Shown one piece after another: positions 27,420 through 35,833 of a stretch of 64,000 nt of DNA. The position numbers were made by a program, and so were the translations under genes. This stretch comes from Phragmitibacter flavus (lineage in GTDB: Bacteria > Verrucomicrobiota > Verrucomicrobiia > Verrucomicrobiales > Verrucomicrobiaceae). Position 1 is the stretch's first letter. Each line of letters begins with the position of its first letter. Location of the stretch: the NCBI RefSeq assembly GCF_005780165.1, contig NZ_VAUV01000014.1, forward strand, positions 1-64,000, read 5' to 3'. The notes beneath the pieces were generated by a model. The model was not told where the DNA came from. It saw only the letters and a list, made by a program, of their open reading frames with translations, and ran no database searches.

Positions 27420-27719
27420 ATGAGAGATGTCCTGATGCGATTTATCGAGGCGAATGCGATCAATGATCATCCTATGATCTACTGGGGAATTGGAACAGTC
27501 TGGGCGCTCATGCTTTTTGCCACGTTCTTCAGTATCCGCAGTCAAGCCTCCAGTTTGTGGGTTCGATTTATTTGGCTGCTGTTAGTGGTGGCGCTGCCGG
27601 GAATTGGGTTGTTGTTGTATTTGTTGTGGTGCCTCACCCGGTTCGACTATTCATTTTTGAAATTTGTCGTGGGTCCTCCAAGAACAGTTTCCTCCAAGGG
27701 CAAGGGTGCAGGAGCTTGA
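27420..27719 (+). CDS. Small membrane protein, PLDc_N-like
   Basis: A 99-residue protein with two membrane segments (about 21-41 and 50-75). The second contains LVVALPGIGLLLYLLW, the proline-glycine turn characteristic of PLDc_N domains, small two-span modules found at the N-terminus of cardiolipin synthases and as free-standing proteins. No phospholipase domain follows. It is 53 bases upstream of the tyrosine autokinase gene and probably in the same transcript. Function unknown. Confidence 0.7.
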   Translation: MRDVLMRFIEANAINDHPMIYWGIGTVWALMLFATFFSIRSQASSLWVRFIWLLLVVALPGIGLLLYLLWCLTRFDYSFLKFVVGPPRTVSSKGKGAGA

Positions 27720-27772
27720 ATGCGAGAAATTGAAGTCAACACAAATTTCATTGAGATAGACGAGACTAGTTT

Positions 27773-30019
27773 ATGGATACGACTAAGAAAAAATTTGATT
27801 TTGCGGCAGCGGTTGGAAATGCCCTCTCGTATGCCCAGCATGGTCGACTGATGGTGATCATGGCATGTTTGGGGGTGTTGGCAGGACTTTGTTACTTCGT
27901 CTACACGACGCCCCTCTATTCTTCCAATGCGGTCATCTATTTCAGGGTGTTCGGATCACCATTGAGCGACAAGGGGATGGGGGATTCGGCTGGAAGCCAG
28001 ACGTCAGCGCTGAAGTATTTGCCTTGGGAGCTGGCCTCCGACAGCAATGTTCTGGCTGCCGCGAAGGAGCTGGGAATTGTTGGGCCCTCGGCATCGTTTG
28101 AGGCGGTGAAGTCGAAGCAGTTGAGGGTGCGTGCGAGCACGATGAACTGGAGTCATTTGCAAATTTCTGTGATGAGTCCGGATCCGGCAGTGGTGAGAGT
28201 GTTTGCGAAGAAGTTGATTGAAGTTTACCGGGCACAAAGGGAGGAGGCTTGGGCGAAATACCGCAACGAGGCACTCATTCGTTATGCGAGGGAGGTGGAC
28301 ACGCTCGAGGGGTTGGCCGTGGACAGCTACAAGGATTTGTCCAAGCTTGAGAGGGAGAGCAGGATGACTGAGGTGAAAATCGAGCAGTCACGGCTTTTTA
28401 TGGTTCCTGCGGAGTTGATCATGACCAAAGAAGTGGTTCGTCGGATGGAGGAAGTGCGGTTAAGTCTGGATCAACGTGGAACTTTAGGAACCGCGCCGGA
28501 GAAACTGACTGCGGAGCAGATTTTCGCGGAACTGTCGATGTTGACGGCATTTGAGAAAGAGCGTGAGCTAAGGGTGGGGGATCTATTGCGTCGGCAGTCG
28601 CAACAGGGAATGGTGGACAAACCGGAAGGAGCTCCGGCGCAGCCTGTGCCTGCGTCATTTGTCGTGCAGCCGAACATGGTGGAGGGATTGCGACCCTGGC
28701 AAGATTTGGAGAAAAAGCGTCGTGTGATTGAGGAGGAGCTGATGGAGGCGAACAAACGATACTTGCCAGCACATGCAATCGTGAAAGGATTGGAAGAGGA
28801 TCTCGCCAACAACACCCGTGCTTTGGCTGCTGAGTTAGAAGTGATGCGCCGGCGCTTCGAGCTTGATTTTCAACAGCAAACCCAAAAAATTGCCACTCTT
28901 GAAAAGCGGTTGCCCGAGTATTATCAGACCAACGAAGAGGCAGGGCTGGCCGGTGAGCAGTATATGAGCGCTTCGCAGGGCCGGGCGATGTGGGGCAGGG
29001 CGCGGGACAAATTGTCGGACAAGTTGTCGATGATCTCGTTTACTCAGGATCTCGATTGGGTGGAGATGCATTTTAAGGAATTTGTGAACTTGCGGGATGT
29101 GGAACCGACTTCGCCGAACAAAATGAAGCTGTTGATGATCTCCCTGATGCTGGCTATCGGGGGGGCGATTGGCGCGCCGACTTTGGTGAATCTGATGCAC
29201 ACTGGGGTTGAGACCTTGCAGCAGTTGGAAAATGTGACTGGTCTGACTGCCGTTGGAGTGATCCCTCGAACCACCAAAGAGGTATTAGAGGACATTGCGA
29301 GGTCTCCCTCCATCGGCGCGAAATCCCCCAACCATTTGTTGGAGAGTTTCCGGCTGATTCGTAGCCACATCCTTTTGCATCCCAATTCAAAAGGCAAATC
29401 ACAGGTGATCATGGTTACCAGTGCCAGACCTTCTGAGGGGAAAACGAGTCAAGCGGCGAACCTCGCCTGGGCTTTTCAGTCCATGGGTTCACGCACGCTG
29501 TTGATTGATTGTGACTTGCGACGCGGACGTGTGCATCAGGTTTTGGATGTGGCAAATGACATTGGAATCACGCAGCTTCTTTTAAATCGGTTTCCGGTTC
29601 AGGAAGCCGTGCTCAAAACGTCCAACCCTCTCCTGGATGTGATTCCTCGGGGTCCGATCATCACAGGAACGACTGAGCTGCTTTGCCAAAAAGGATTTGT
29701 CGATCTGGTGGAGCGGTTCCGGGGTGAATACGATCAAATCGTAATCGATACCCCGCCGGTATTGGGATTGAGCGAGACGGCTGCGCTTCGTATTGTTGTT
29801 GACGGGGTGATCATGGTGGTGCGTGCTGAGAAAACTACCCGGAGGGACGTGTCGGATGCGGTGGCACTGCTGAGAAAGACCGATGCGCATTTCTTCGGCA
29901 TGGTGTTGAATGATCTCGACTTGAACAAGGCAAAGAACTACTACAACTACTACTATTACTCGGCTTCTTACTACGAAGATCTGGAGGGTGTGGGGGCTGG
30001 CGGAAAAGCCGTCGTGTAA
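27773..30019 (+). CDS. Polysaccharide co-polymerase / tyrosine autokinase (Wzc-like)
   Basis: A 748-residue BY-kinase. A Wzz-like region with membrane segments near residues 28-47 and 447-470 flanks a long periplasmic coiled coil. The cytoplasmic kinase has Walker A SARPSEGKTSQAAN (about 547-560), Walker A' LLIDCDLRRGR (about 575) and Walker B IVIDTPPVLG. The C-terminus carries a tyrosine cluster, YYNYYYYSASYYED, the site of autophosphorylation in this family. It controls chain length and assembly of a Wzy-made polymer and works with an outer-membrane export protein such as the one encoded at 33436. All catalytic motifs are intact. Confidence 0.94.
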   Translation: MDTTKKKFDFAAAVGNALSYAQHGRLMVIMACLGVLAGLCYFVYTTPLYSSNAVIYFRVFGSPLSDKGMGDSAGSQTSALKYLPWELASDSNVLAAAKELGIVGPSASFEAVKSKQLRVRASTMNWSHLQISVMSPDPAVVRVFAKKLIEVYRAQREEAWAKYRNEALIRYAREVDTLEGLAVDSYKDLSKLERESRMTEVKIEQSRLFMVPAELIMTKEVVRRMEEVRLSLDQRGTLGTAPEKLTAEQIFAELSMLTAFEKERELRVGDLLRRQSQQGMVDKPEGAPAQPVPASFVVQPNMVEGLRPWQDLEKKRRVIEEELMEANKRYLPAHAIVKGLEEDLANNTRALAAELEVMRRRFELDFQQQTQKIATLEKRLPEYYQTNEEAGLAGEQYMSASQGRAMWGRARDKLSDKLSMISFTQDLDWVEMHFKEFVNLRDVEPTSPNKMKLLMISLMLAIGGAIGAPTLVNLMHTGVETLQQLENVTGLTAVGVIPRTTKEVLEDIARSPSIGAKSPNHLLESFRLIRSHILLHPNSKGKSQVIMVTSARPSEGKTSQAANLAWAFQSMGSRTLLIDCDLRRGRVHQVLDVANDIGITQLLLNRFPVQEAVLKTSNPLLDVIPRGPIITGTTELLCQKGFVDLVERFRGEYDQIVIDTPPVLGLSETAALRIVVDGVIMVVRAEKTTRRDVSDAVALLRKTDAHFFGMVLNDLDLNKAKNYYNYYYYSASYYEDLEGVGAGGKAVV

Positions 30020-30043
30020 GCCGGTGAAGCTAGCCTGGCTTTT
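30018..30043 (+). terminator. Possible terminator after the autokinase gene
   Basis: Arms AAGCC-GG and CC-T-GGCTT can pair around a 9-nt loop and are followed by TTTG. The hairpin overlaps the stop codon of the autokinase gene. It is imperfect and the T run is short, so only a weak or partial terminator is suggested before the 151-base gap leading to the small lipoprotein gene. Confidence 0.35.
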
Positions 30044-30107
30044 GAACTATTTCTCGGGTTGAAAGGCTTTAAGAAATATTCTTGCGAATGATTATTTGAG
30101 GGGAGGC

Positions 30108-30135
30108 TTGACTTTGATGTCGCATGCAGTAAAAA
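30108..30135 (+). promoter_or_regulatory. Possible sigma-70-type promoter
   Basis: TTGACT (30108-30113) and TAAAAA (30130-30135) are separated by 16 bases, about 35 bases upstream of the small lipoprotein start. The -10 box is a weak match. It fits a gap after a candidate terminator. Promoter rules for this phylum are not well known, so this is only suggestive. Confidence 0.33.
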
Positions 30136-30170
30136 GATGACTTAGAGGCCGTTAGAAAGGATCACTAATA

Positions 30171-30350
30171 ATGAATAGCGTAGAACTTAAAACTTGTTTG
30201 GCTGCCGTTGCGGCGATGGCTGTGGGGCTTTTGCTGACCGGCTGCAGTTCTTCCCCCTACTACGGTGGTCACGGAACGCCTGTTCGAGCCAAAGCCACCT
30301 ATGTCCCGCCCGAAGTTCAAAGAACAGAGCCTTATTTGCCCCTGTTCTGA
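30171..30350 (+). CDS. Small lipoprotein (59 residues)
   Basis: A short gene starting at ATG 30171 with AGAAAGG ten bases upstream and ending TGA at 30348-30350. The product has a clear lipoprotein signal: an N-terminal charged stretch, a hydrophobic core and the lipobox LLTGC with Cys at residue 25. The mature part of about 35 residues is rich in Ser, Tyr and Pro (SSSPYYGGHG, TYVPPEV) and has no known domain. It lies between the tyrosine autokinase and the outer-membrane barrel, so a role in the export complex is plausible but unproven. Ribosome-binding site and lipobox together make it very likely real. Confidence 0.8.
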   Translation: MNSVELKTCLAAVAAMAVGLLLTGCSSSPYYGGHGTPVRAKATYVPPEVQRTEPYLPLF

Positions 30351-30649
30351 TTTCGCCTTGAGTTGTGATTGAGTATTAGCTGATCTTATCCAACTTATTA
30401 AAGTTCTTATAGGGCTGGGTGATTGATGCCTGCTCAGGTAGATCCTCTCGCAATTAATGCGCAGTTGTTAAGACCTTTTGACTTACAGTGGAAGATAGTA
30501 AATGTGGAACCCGGTATCCTGCACTGTTGAAAAGCAAAACTTTCTAGACGGGCAAAGAATTTTATTGCATCTAATCATTGATGAAGTATTAAGGCGGGGC
30601 TAATTCAAAGGCAGAGCCCGTAAGGGCACATCTTAAGAAGTTTTCCGCT
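30351..30649 (+). promoter_or_regulatory. Leader region upstream of the outer-membrane barrel gene
   Basis: A 299-base gap without a gene. A TTGACT at about 30478 followed by TAAATG 15 bases later is a weak promoter candidate. Near the 3' end, GGGGCT and AGCCC can pair around 30594-30621, and GCCCGTAAGGGC forms a second compact hairpin with a GTAA (GNRA-type) loop. A structured 5' leader of roughly 140 nt is therefore possible. It does not match any riboswitch consensus that can be recalled. Confidence 0.35.
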
Positions 30650-32422
30650 ATGAATCTGGAATTAATCAACAAAGGCCTGCAACGAGCGGTAATGATGTCG
30701 AGTGTCGCCTGGATGGTTGCCGGGGTGCAGAATGCCCGGTCTCAAGAGATTCTGCCTTCGAATGATTCTGGCGAGTTGGTTCTGGTGGCCAAAGGGGAAT
30801 CCACTCACGAGAACACGTTGGTGGGGCAGGCGGAGGGATTTTTTCCGACTCAAGACGATCTTTTGTATCTCGCTGATCGTGATTATCCCAGGGGGATGAA
30901 TTCACACCAGGGACCGGATGCCGAGTTGCAGGGAGCTACAGGGATATTTCCGTATGATCGGCAAGACAATTCGATCTATAGTCAACATAGGAATATCCTT
31001 GCGCCAGTGGATCGTTTTTTGGGATTTTTTGGTCCTCAAGATACATTGGTGATTGAATCCAGCCGTTTGCAAGGCGCATCCATAGCGTTAGATGGGGAAA
31101 TTCCCCCGCTGATCACCAGAACTTTCGAACCGGAAATGGCGCATGTGAAACTTGGCCCGCTCTACTTTGACCTTCTATGGATTGGGGCGGGTGCGATTTG
31201 GACGGATTACAGCCCTTACGGTTCCGCCCAGAAGCTCGACACGGATGATACCGCTGCCTACATCGATTTTGCCATTCGTGGCTATTTGCGGATCACTGAA
31301 ACATTCTACATTTCCGCGTTGGGAAATTTCATTTATCTGCCACTGGAGAATGAGTTGGGATTTGGAACCTCGCTCGATGGTGGTGGTGGTCCGGTGTTCA
31401 CTCTAAATATGCATTGGCAGGGACAGGCGGGATCGTGGGAATTTCTCTTGCTTGACACCTTTGCTGTGCATCCAGGTTTGAATTACGACTTGGGTCTGGA
31501 TGACGGTCAAGATGGTGTCGATTTTGCTGGGCGGTATTCGTTCGGTTTCTACAGCCCGGAGCGAAGTTCCAGATTTGATGTGCGCAGCGATGACGCCTGG
31601 ATCTCCAATCAGATATTAGGCCGCGCATCCAGTTTGGTTTTTACGGAGGACTGGAGGCTGTCTTTGCAGGCTGATCATACGGATTTTTGGAGGACCTTCA
31701 GCTTTGAAGATCACGCTTACCGAGATCACTTCGGTGCCTTGCTTGGATACGAAGGAAACGTCATTCCATTTGCGCCTGTGCTCACGTATGATGCGTCCAC
31801 CAGCGATCATGAAACCTATAGACATGAGGTGATGCTCGGATTTAGGGGGCGAATTACCGAAAATATTAACACCGCATTTGGCGGAGGATATCTTTGGGAG
31901 ACGGGGGATGAAGCAGAAAATGAAAGTTGGTTGTGGTATGTCAGTCTGAACCATACGATTTCGGAGGGGATTGCACACGGAGTTTCGTTTGGGCAGAATA
32001 TTTTTGAGGATGCCTTTTCACCCGAGACGGTCTACGCAACCTACGCCCGCTATTACATCGCCCTCAAGATCACGCACCAGTTGTCGCTGACCGGGGTTGC
32101 CCAGTGGGAGCAGTCTGAACGATTGGAGCGACGCTCGGGAGACCGGTTCAATGTTGAAGAATACGATCGATACAGCTACGGTGCCTATCTTAGCTATCGA
32201 CCTTTGGGTTACACTAACATCACCGCCTCTGCGGTTTACGAAACTAACGAAGTCGCCGATGGCGTGCAAGATACTGAGCGTTGGCTGTATCGACTGAATG
32301 TGATTCAACGGTTGACGTCTCGATTGACGTTAGAGGGATACTATCAATATGAGGACGCCGAGTTTGAAGGCGGTGGGTTTGATGAGCACCTCGTCGGGTT
32401 AAGTATTAGGCGTTATTTCTAA
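30650..32422 (+). CDS. Outer-membrane beta-barrel protein of the export locus
   Basis: A 590-residue protein with an N-terminal signal sequence (about 1-31, ending near QNARSQ). The rest is made of alternating aromatic/polar strands such as YIDFAIRGYLRITETFYISALGNF, separated by acidic turns, and it ends GLSIRRYF with a terminal Phe, typical of outer-membrane barrels. About 14-18 strands can be guessed by eye. It lies between the Wzc-like kinase and the short export lipoprotein. In Myxococcus xanthus, short export proteins work with separate barrels (Wzp proteins), so it may be the outer-membrane pore for the polymer. No specific family is claimed. Confidence 0.8.
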   Translation: MNLELINKGLQRAVMMSSVAWMVAGVQNARSQEILPSNDSGELVLVAKGESTHENTLVGQAEGFFPTQDDLLYLADRDYPRGMNSHQGPDAELQGATGIFPYDRQDNSIYSQHRNILAPVDRFLGFFGPQDTLVIESSRLQGASIALDGEIPPLITRTFEPEMAHVKLGPLYFDLLWIGAGAIWTDYSPYGSAQKLDTDDTAAYIDFAIRGYLRITETFYISALGNFIYLPLENELGFGTSLDGGGGPVFTLNMHWQGQAGSWEFLLLDTFAVHPGLNYDLGLDDGQDGVDFAGRYSFGFYSPERSSRFDVRSDDAWISNQILGRASSLVFTEDWRLSLQADHTDFWRTFSFEDHAYRDHFGALLGYEGNVIPFAPVLTYDASTSDHETYRHEVMLGFRGRITENINTAFGGGYLWETGDEAENESWLWYVSLNHTISEGIAHGVSFGQNIFEDAFSPETVYATYARYYIALKITHQLSLTGVAQWEQSERLERRSGDRFNVEEYDRYSYGAYLSYRPLGYTNITASAVYETNEVADGVQDTERWLYRLNVIQRLTSRLTLEGYYQYEDAEFEGGGFDEHLVGLSIRRYF

Positions 32423-32470
32423 CCGAATTGTTTCCTTCCCAACTTAAATCCCATAAACAAAGCAGATCTT

Positions 32471-33325
32471 ATGAAAATGCAAGCAACTCAGCCTAAACGG
32501 ACGTTATTGACGGCGACATCTCTGGTGATCTTGTCGCCATGGTTGATGGCGGGCGAGAAGGACATTGTTCCGGTGCAAGGTCCCCTAAAGGCCGCCGAAA
32601 CTTCGATGGACATTCCGTCCAGTTTTCACAAATATTACGGTCAGCGGGTGAACAGTTGGAAAGATTCCGAGCGCGCCATTGCGAAGGTGGATATGGATGC
32701 GGATATGAACATGGACGGCCATATCAGCAATACTGATCCCGCTGATGGTGGTGCATTTGAAGGGACGCCTCCTGGGCTGCAGGTCGGGGTTGGTGAAATG
32801 ACCAAAACGGTCATTCGCGTGAGGCCTTATCGTGTGGATTTTGATGGTGAGGTGGTGATCGGACTTGAAGTGGCGGGGATCAACCGGAGTGATCGTTCGG
32901 GCCAGTTTGGTTCGTTTGATGAAGAGGTTTCTTCCACGGGTCGGATTCGTGTTTGGCGCGATTCTGGCCGCACGGAGCTGCTTCTTGATAGCGCGAATCC
33001 TGACAAGCGTTATGTAGAGTTCACGACGCAATACCGTGTCTATCCATACAATCTTCCCGATGCGATTCCACGGATTGTGTATGTTGAAGGAGTTAGTTCT
33101 TCGAAAAATCATATCGGCGACCTTCGGTTGTTGCTGACCTGTTCCCATCGTAAGATTGGTTCGTCGCCACAACAATTTGTGGAGTCGAGGAAGGTCTTGT
33201 TGAAGAGCTTCCGCACTTCGTTTGATCACATTCTGTTCACGGTGCTTCCGCAGGCTGCGCAGAAGGAATTCATCAACAACAACGCCGAAGGTGTTTGGCT
33301 GAATGTTGGTCCGTCCACCAAGTGA
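32471..33325 (+). CDS. Secreted protein with EF-hand-like calcium motif
   Basis: A 284-residue protein with a signal peptide (about residues 1-27, ending LMAGEK). A DMDADMNMDGHISNTD stretch near residues 75-90 fits a calcium-binding loop (D-x-D/N-x-D-G-x-I). The remainder is predicted beta-rich, with VIRVRPY, VVIGLEVAGINR and RIRVWRDSGRTELLLDS segments. No enzyme motif is seen. It is 48 bases after the barrel gene and precedes the export lipoprotein, so it probably acts in the periplasm or at the surface in polymer export or anchoring. Confidence 0.75.
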   Translation: MKMQATQPKRTLLTATSLVILSPWLMAGEKDIVPVQGPLKAAETSMDIPSSFHKYYGQRVNSWKDSERAIAKVDMDADMNMDGHISNTDPADGGAFEGTPPGLQVGVGEMTKTVIRVRPYRVDFDGEVVIGLEVAGINRSDRSGQFGSFDEEVSSTGRIRVWRDSGRTELLLDSANPDKRYVEFTTQYRVYPYNLPDAIPRIVYVEGVSSSKNHIGDLRLLLTCSHRKIGSSPQQFVESRKVLLKSFRTSFDHILFTVLPQAAQKEFINNNAEGVWLNVGPSTK

Positions 33326-33366
33326 TTTCCTGTCTCATTTTAGCTTTCTATTGAGTTCCTTCGAGA

Positions 33367-33395
33367 GGCGGTCAGCTAATCTGCTGACCGCCTTG
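33367..33395 (+). terminator. Strong hairpin, probable terminator
   Basis: Arms GGCGGTCAGC (33367-33376) and GCTGACCGCC (33383-33392) are perfectly complementary over 10 bp with a 6-nt loop, about 40 bases after the secreted-protein stop. The downstream sequence TTGGTTGGTGTTT is T-rich but not a pure T run. It implies that the export lipoprotein gene has its own promoter or depends on read-through, and it argues against a GTG start at 33397. Confidence 0.72.
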
Positions 33396-33435
33396 GTTGG
33401 TGTTTAGCGAGGCCAAACTCAAACTTCTATTTCTC

Positions 33436-34149
33436 ATGTCAGCATTTTCTCTTCACTTTAGGCTCGTCGGACAACTGTCTAACTTCCGTAGATGGTTTAG
33501 TATCTTGGGTTCTGTGGTTTTGCTTGGCTCGTGTGCATCAAAGGACGACGGGATTTTGCCGCCACCGATGCTTCCGGGCGGACCTTCGGCGTCGACGGTC
33601 AAGGTCATGCCAACCTTCAGAGTGGGAGACGGGCTGGAGTTGATGGTTGAAGAGGATACCTCTTTTAACGGGCAGTTTAGTGTGAGGCCTGAAGGCTATG
33701 TATTGATTCCCAAGTTGGGTCGGATTCCGGTGTTGGGTCTGACGAGGGATGGCGCGGAGCGCAAGATGCGGGAGTCTTTGCAGAGGTCGCAATTGACCAA
33801 GGCCACGGTTTTTGTGGAGTTGATTTCTTCCGGGCCCGATGCTCAGGCAGCGATGGCGCAGCAGCCGCGCATCAAGGTGTTCTTGACTGGCAAGGTGGGG
33901 AGTCCAGGGCAACATCAGATCCCGGTGGTTTCGGGTCGGAATCCGGGAGTTTATGAAGCGCTACTGATGGCTGGCGGGCCTTCGAATTTCGGGAATTTAT
34001 CGAAAGTGGAGATCATGCGGCAGGATTCAGCGGGGTTGCGGCGCAAACAGGTGGTGGATGTCCGGGCCATTGAGCAGGGCAAGACGAGTGATGTGCCATT
34101 GGGAGATGGAGATATTATTAATGTTCCCCCCAAAGTATTCGGTTTCTAG
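33436..34149 (+). CDS. Polysaccharide export lipoprotein (Wza/OPX-like, short form)
   Basis: A protein of about 237 residues. An N-terminal signal with lipobox VVLLGSC is followed by a poly-export (PES) domain: FRVGDGLELMVEEDTSFNGQFSVRPEGYVLIPKLG with the typical VGD and G-x-I/V-x-L-P motifs. One SLBB domain follows (IKVFLTGKVGSPGQHQIP...VYEALLMAGGP). The chain ends soon after (GDGDIINVPPKVFGF), without the amphipathic helix that forms the outer-membrane pore in E. coli Wza. A GTG at 33397 would start only four bases after the hairpin; ATG 33436 is preferred. It should link the periplasmic co-polymerase to an outer-membrane barrel. Confidence 0.9.
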   Translation: MSAFSLHFRLVGQLSNFRRWFSILGSVVLLGSCASKDDGILPPPMLPGGPSASTVKVMPTFRVGDGLELMVEEDTSFNGQFSVRPEGYVLIPKLGRIPVLGLTRDGAERKMRESLQRSQLTKATVFVELISSGPDAQAAMAQQPRIKVFLTGKVGSPGQHQIPVVSGRNPGVYEALLMAGGPSNFGNLSKVEIMRQDSAGLRRKQVVDVRAIEQGKTSDVPLGDGDIINVPPKVFGF

Positions 34150-34274
34150 CAACGATTTGCGGAGCTCTTGCGCAAGATATGCTTGGTTAATGAGGTTGTG
34201 GACATAAGGGGGTGGTGTTATTTGGATAAGGTGGTTTCTGAGCTGGTAGAGAACCTTTAATCCAATAATTCTGT

Positions 34275-35762
34275 ATGCCACAAGCGAGAGTGTCCAAGAG
34301 GCTGGTTTCCGCCGGAGCCCATTTTTTAATGGATGCGCTGGCAGTTCACGTCGGACTCTTGTTTGGTTGTTTGGTTCGGTTTACCGATGACTTTTCGATC
34401 CAAACGCTTCTATATTTACCTGCCATAGGGCTGGCTTCCATTGTCCTTCCTTGTGTTCTGTATATCGGTGGTTTGTATACTGAGGAACCAGCGAAGATTG
34501 GCAAATGGATGAGGTTTCGGTGGCTCTTGTTTGCAATCTTGGCCGCGTTGTTGGTGATCTTTACAGTCGGTGCGGTTTCGTATGATTTGAGAATCGGGCG
34601 CGGGGTATTGTTGATGGGATTTCCGATCACTGTTGCGATCTGCTGTTTCCATCATGGAGTGGAACATGGACGTTCTAGACTTCCAGGTGAGAGTGCCGTT
34701 TGTCTGGTTGCTGACACAGATGACGAGTTGGCTGCGGAGATCCTTGCAAGACATAGTCGGCGCACCTTGATCAAAGGATTGATCTGTGTCGGCGGCTATC
34801 GTCCACAGCGTCAGTTACCGATATTGGGAACGCTCGAAGAGGGGCAACCAATTGATCTAAGCTCCAACTCGGTTATTCTGGTGAGGGACGGACACATGGT
34901 ATTGCCGCAAGTTGCGAGCTTCTTGCGTCGGTGGAGATACGAGGGGATCGATGTGCTCTCGCTCGCTGATTTGTGTGAGGAGGTATTTCAAGCGGTTCCC
35001 TTGCAAATGGTGACGGAGAGCTGGCTTTTTAGAGCATCAACACAGTCTAACCTTTTTTATGTGAAGAGGTTGAAGCGTTTGTTTGATATCGCGGCATCGT
35101 TGGCTTTCATGGTCATGCTGTCGCCGTTTCTTTTCGTTGGAATGTTGCTGGTGAAGACCCAATCGAAGGGACCGGTGTTTTTTCGTCAAGAACGGTTGGG
35201 AAGGCTTGGTCGAAAATTTGAGGTGGTGAAATTGAGAACCATGCACGTCGATGCTGAAAAAGATGGACCTAAATGGTCGGTGGCCAACGACAAAAGAGTG
35301 TTTCCGGCAGGTAAGTGGTTGAGGAAGTTCCGAGTGGACGAGATTCCGCAGTTACTGAATGTATTACGCGGTGAGATGTCCTTTGTGGGACCAAGGCCGG
35401 AACGAGGGGTGTTTGTAAGCGAGTTGGAGCAAAAAATCCCTCACTACCGGGAGAGGTTGTTCATTCAGCCGGGGCTGACAGGGTGGGCCCAAGTTCGCTA
35501 TCCTTACGGTTCATGTGCGGGTGATGCCTGGAGGAAGCTAGAATTTGATTTGTATTACATGAAGCACATGAGCCTCCTCCTAGATTTTTTCGTGTTGCTG
35601 GAGACTGTGCGCACCGTTTTAGTTGGGGGAGTGAAGTCGATGGGGGAACATGCGGTGCATGCAGATAGAGAGTGGAGCCTGTTAAGTCCTGGGTTGTTGG
35701 CGGAAGTGGAAGCAGGGGGGATTTCTGACCCTCTGCCGGGAACGACGGCGGTGAATGCGTGA
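34275..35762 (+). CDS. Initiating phosphoglycosyltransferase (polyprenyl glycosylphosphotransferase)
   Basis: A 495-residue enzyme. The N-terminal part has four or five membrane segments and a CoA-binding-like domain. From about residue 262 comes the bacterial sugar transferase domain: KRLFDIAASLAFMVMLSP membrane re-entrant helix, GPVFFRQERLGRLGRKFEVVKLRTM, then KFRVDEIPQLLNVLRGEMSFVGPRPE and the GLTGWAQVRY segment. These are the catalytic D/E and the PRPE motif. It transfers a sugar-1-phosphate onto undecaprenyl phosphate and starts each repeat unit. Its stop overlaps the possible GTG start of the next frame. Confidence 0.93.
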   Translation: MPQARVSKRLVSAGAHFLMDALAVHVGLLFGCLVRFTDDFSIQTLLYLPAIGLASIVLPCVLYIGGLYTEEPAKIGKWMRFRWLLFAILAALLVIFTVGAVSYDLRIGRGVLLMGFPITVAICCFHHGVEHGRSRLPGESAVCLVADTDDELAAEILARHSRRTLIKGLICVGGYRPQRQLPILGTLEEGQPIDLSSNSVILVRDGHMVLPQVASFLRRWRYEGIDVLSLADLCEEVFQAVPLQMVTESWLFRASTQSNLFYVKRLKRLFDIAASLAFMVMLSPFLFVGMLLVKTQSKGPVFFRQERLGRLGRKFEVVKLRTMHVDAEKDGPKWSVANDKRVFPAGKWLRKFRVDEIPQLLNVLRGEMSFVGPRPERGVFVSELEQKIPHYRERLFIQPGLTGWAQVRYPYGSCAGDAWRKLEFDLYYMKHMSLLLDFFVLLETVRTVLVGGVKSMGEHAVHADREWSLLSPGLLAEVEAGGISDPLPGTTAVNA

Positions 35763-35833
35763 GTGTGGCAGGAGTCAATCCAATTCGAAACCCTGCTCCG
35801 TGGAAGTCTTCCAATGGAACTGGAGTCGCGTCA

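Noticed and set aside
27721-27855. A 44-codon frame overlapping the autokinase start
   Set aside because: It runs into the autokinase gene and shows no features beyond an ATG after the preceding stop.
30351-30649. Cyclic-di-GMP riboswitch in the barrel-gene leader
   Set aside because: Hairpins are present but the conserved GEMM core sequence could not be found.
34275-35762. WecA-type initiating transferase
   Set aside because: The protein has the KRLFD, PRPE and GLTGW motifs of the polyprenyl glycosylphosphotransferase family instead of the multi-span WecA layout.
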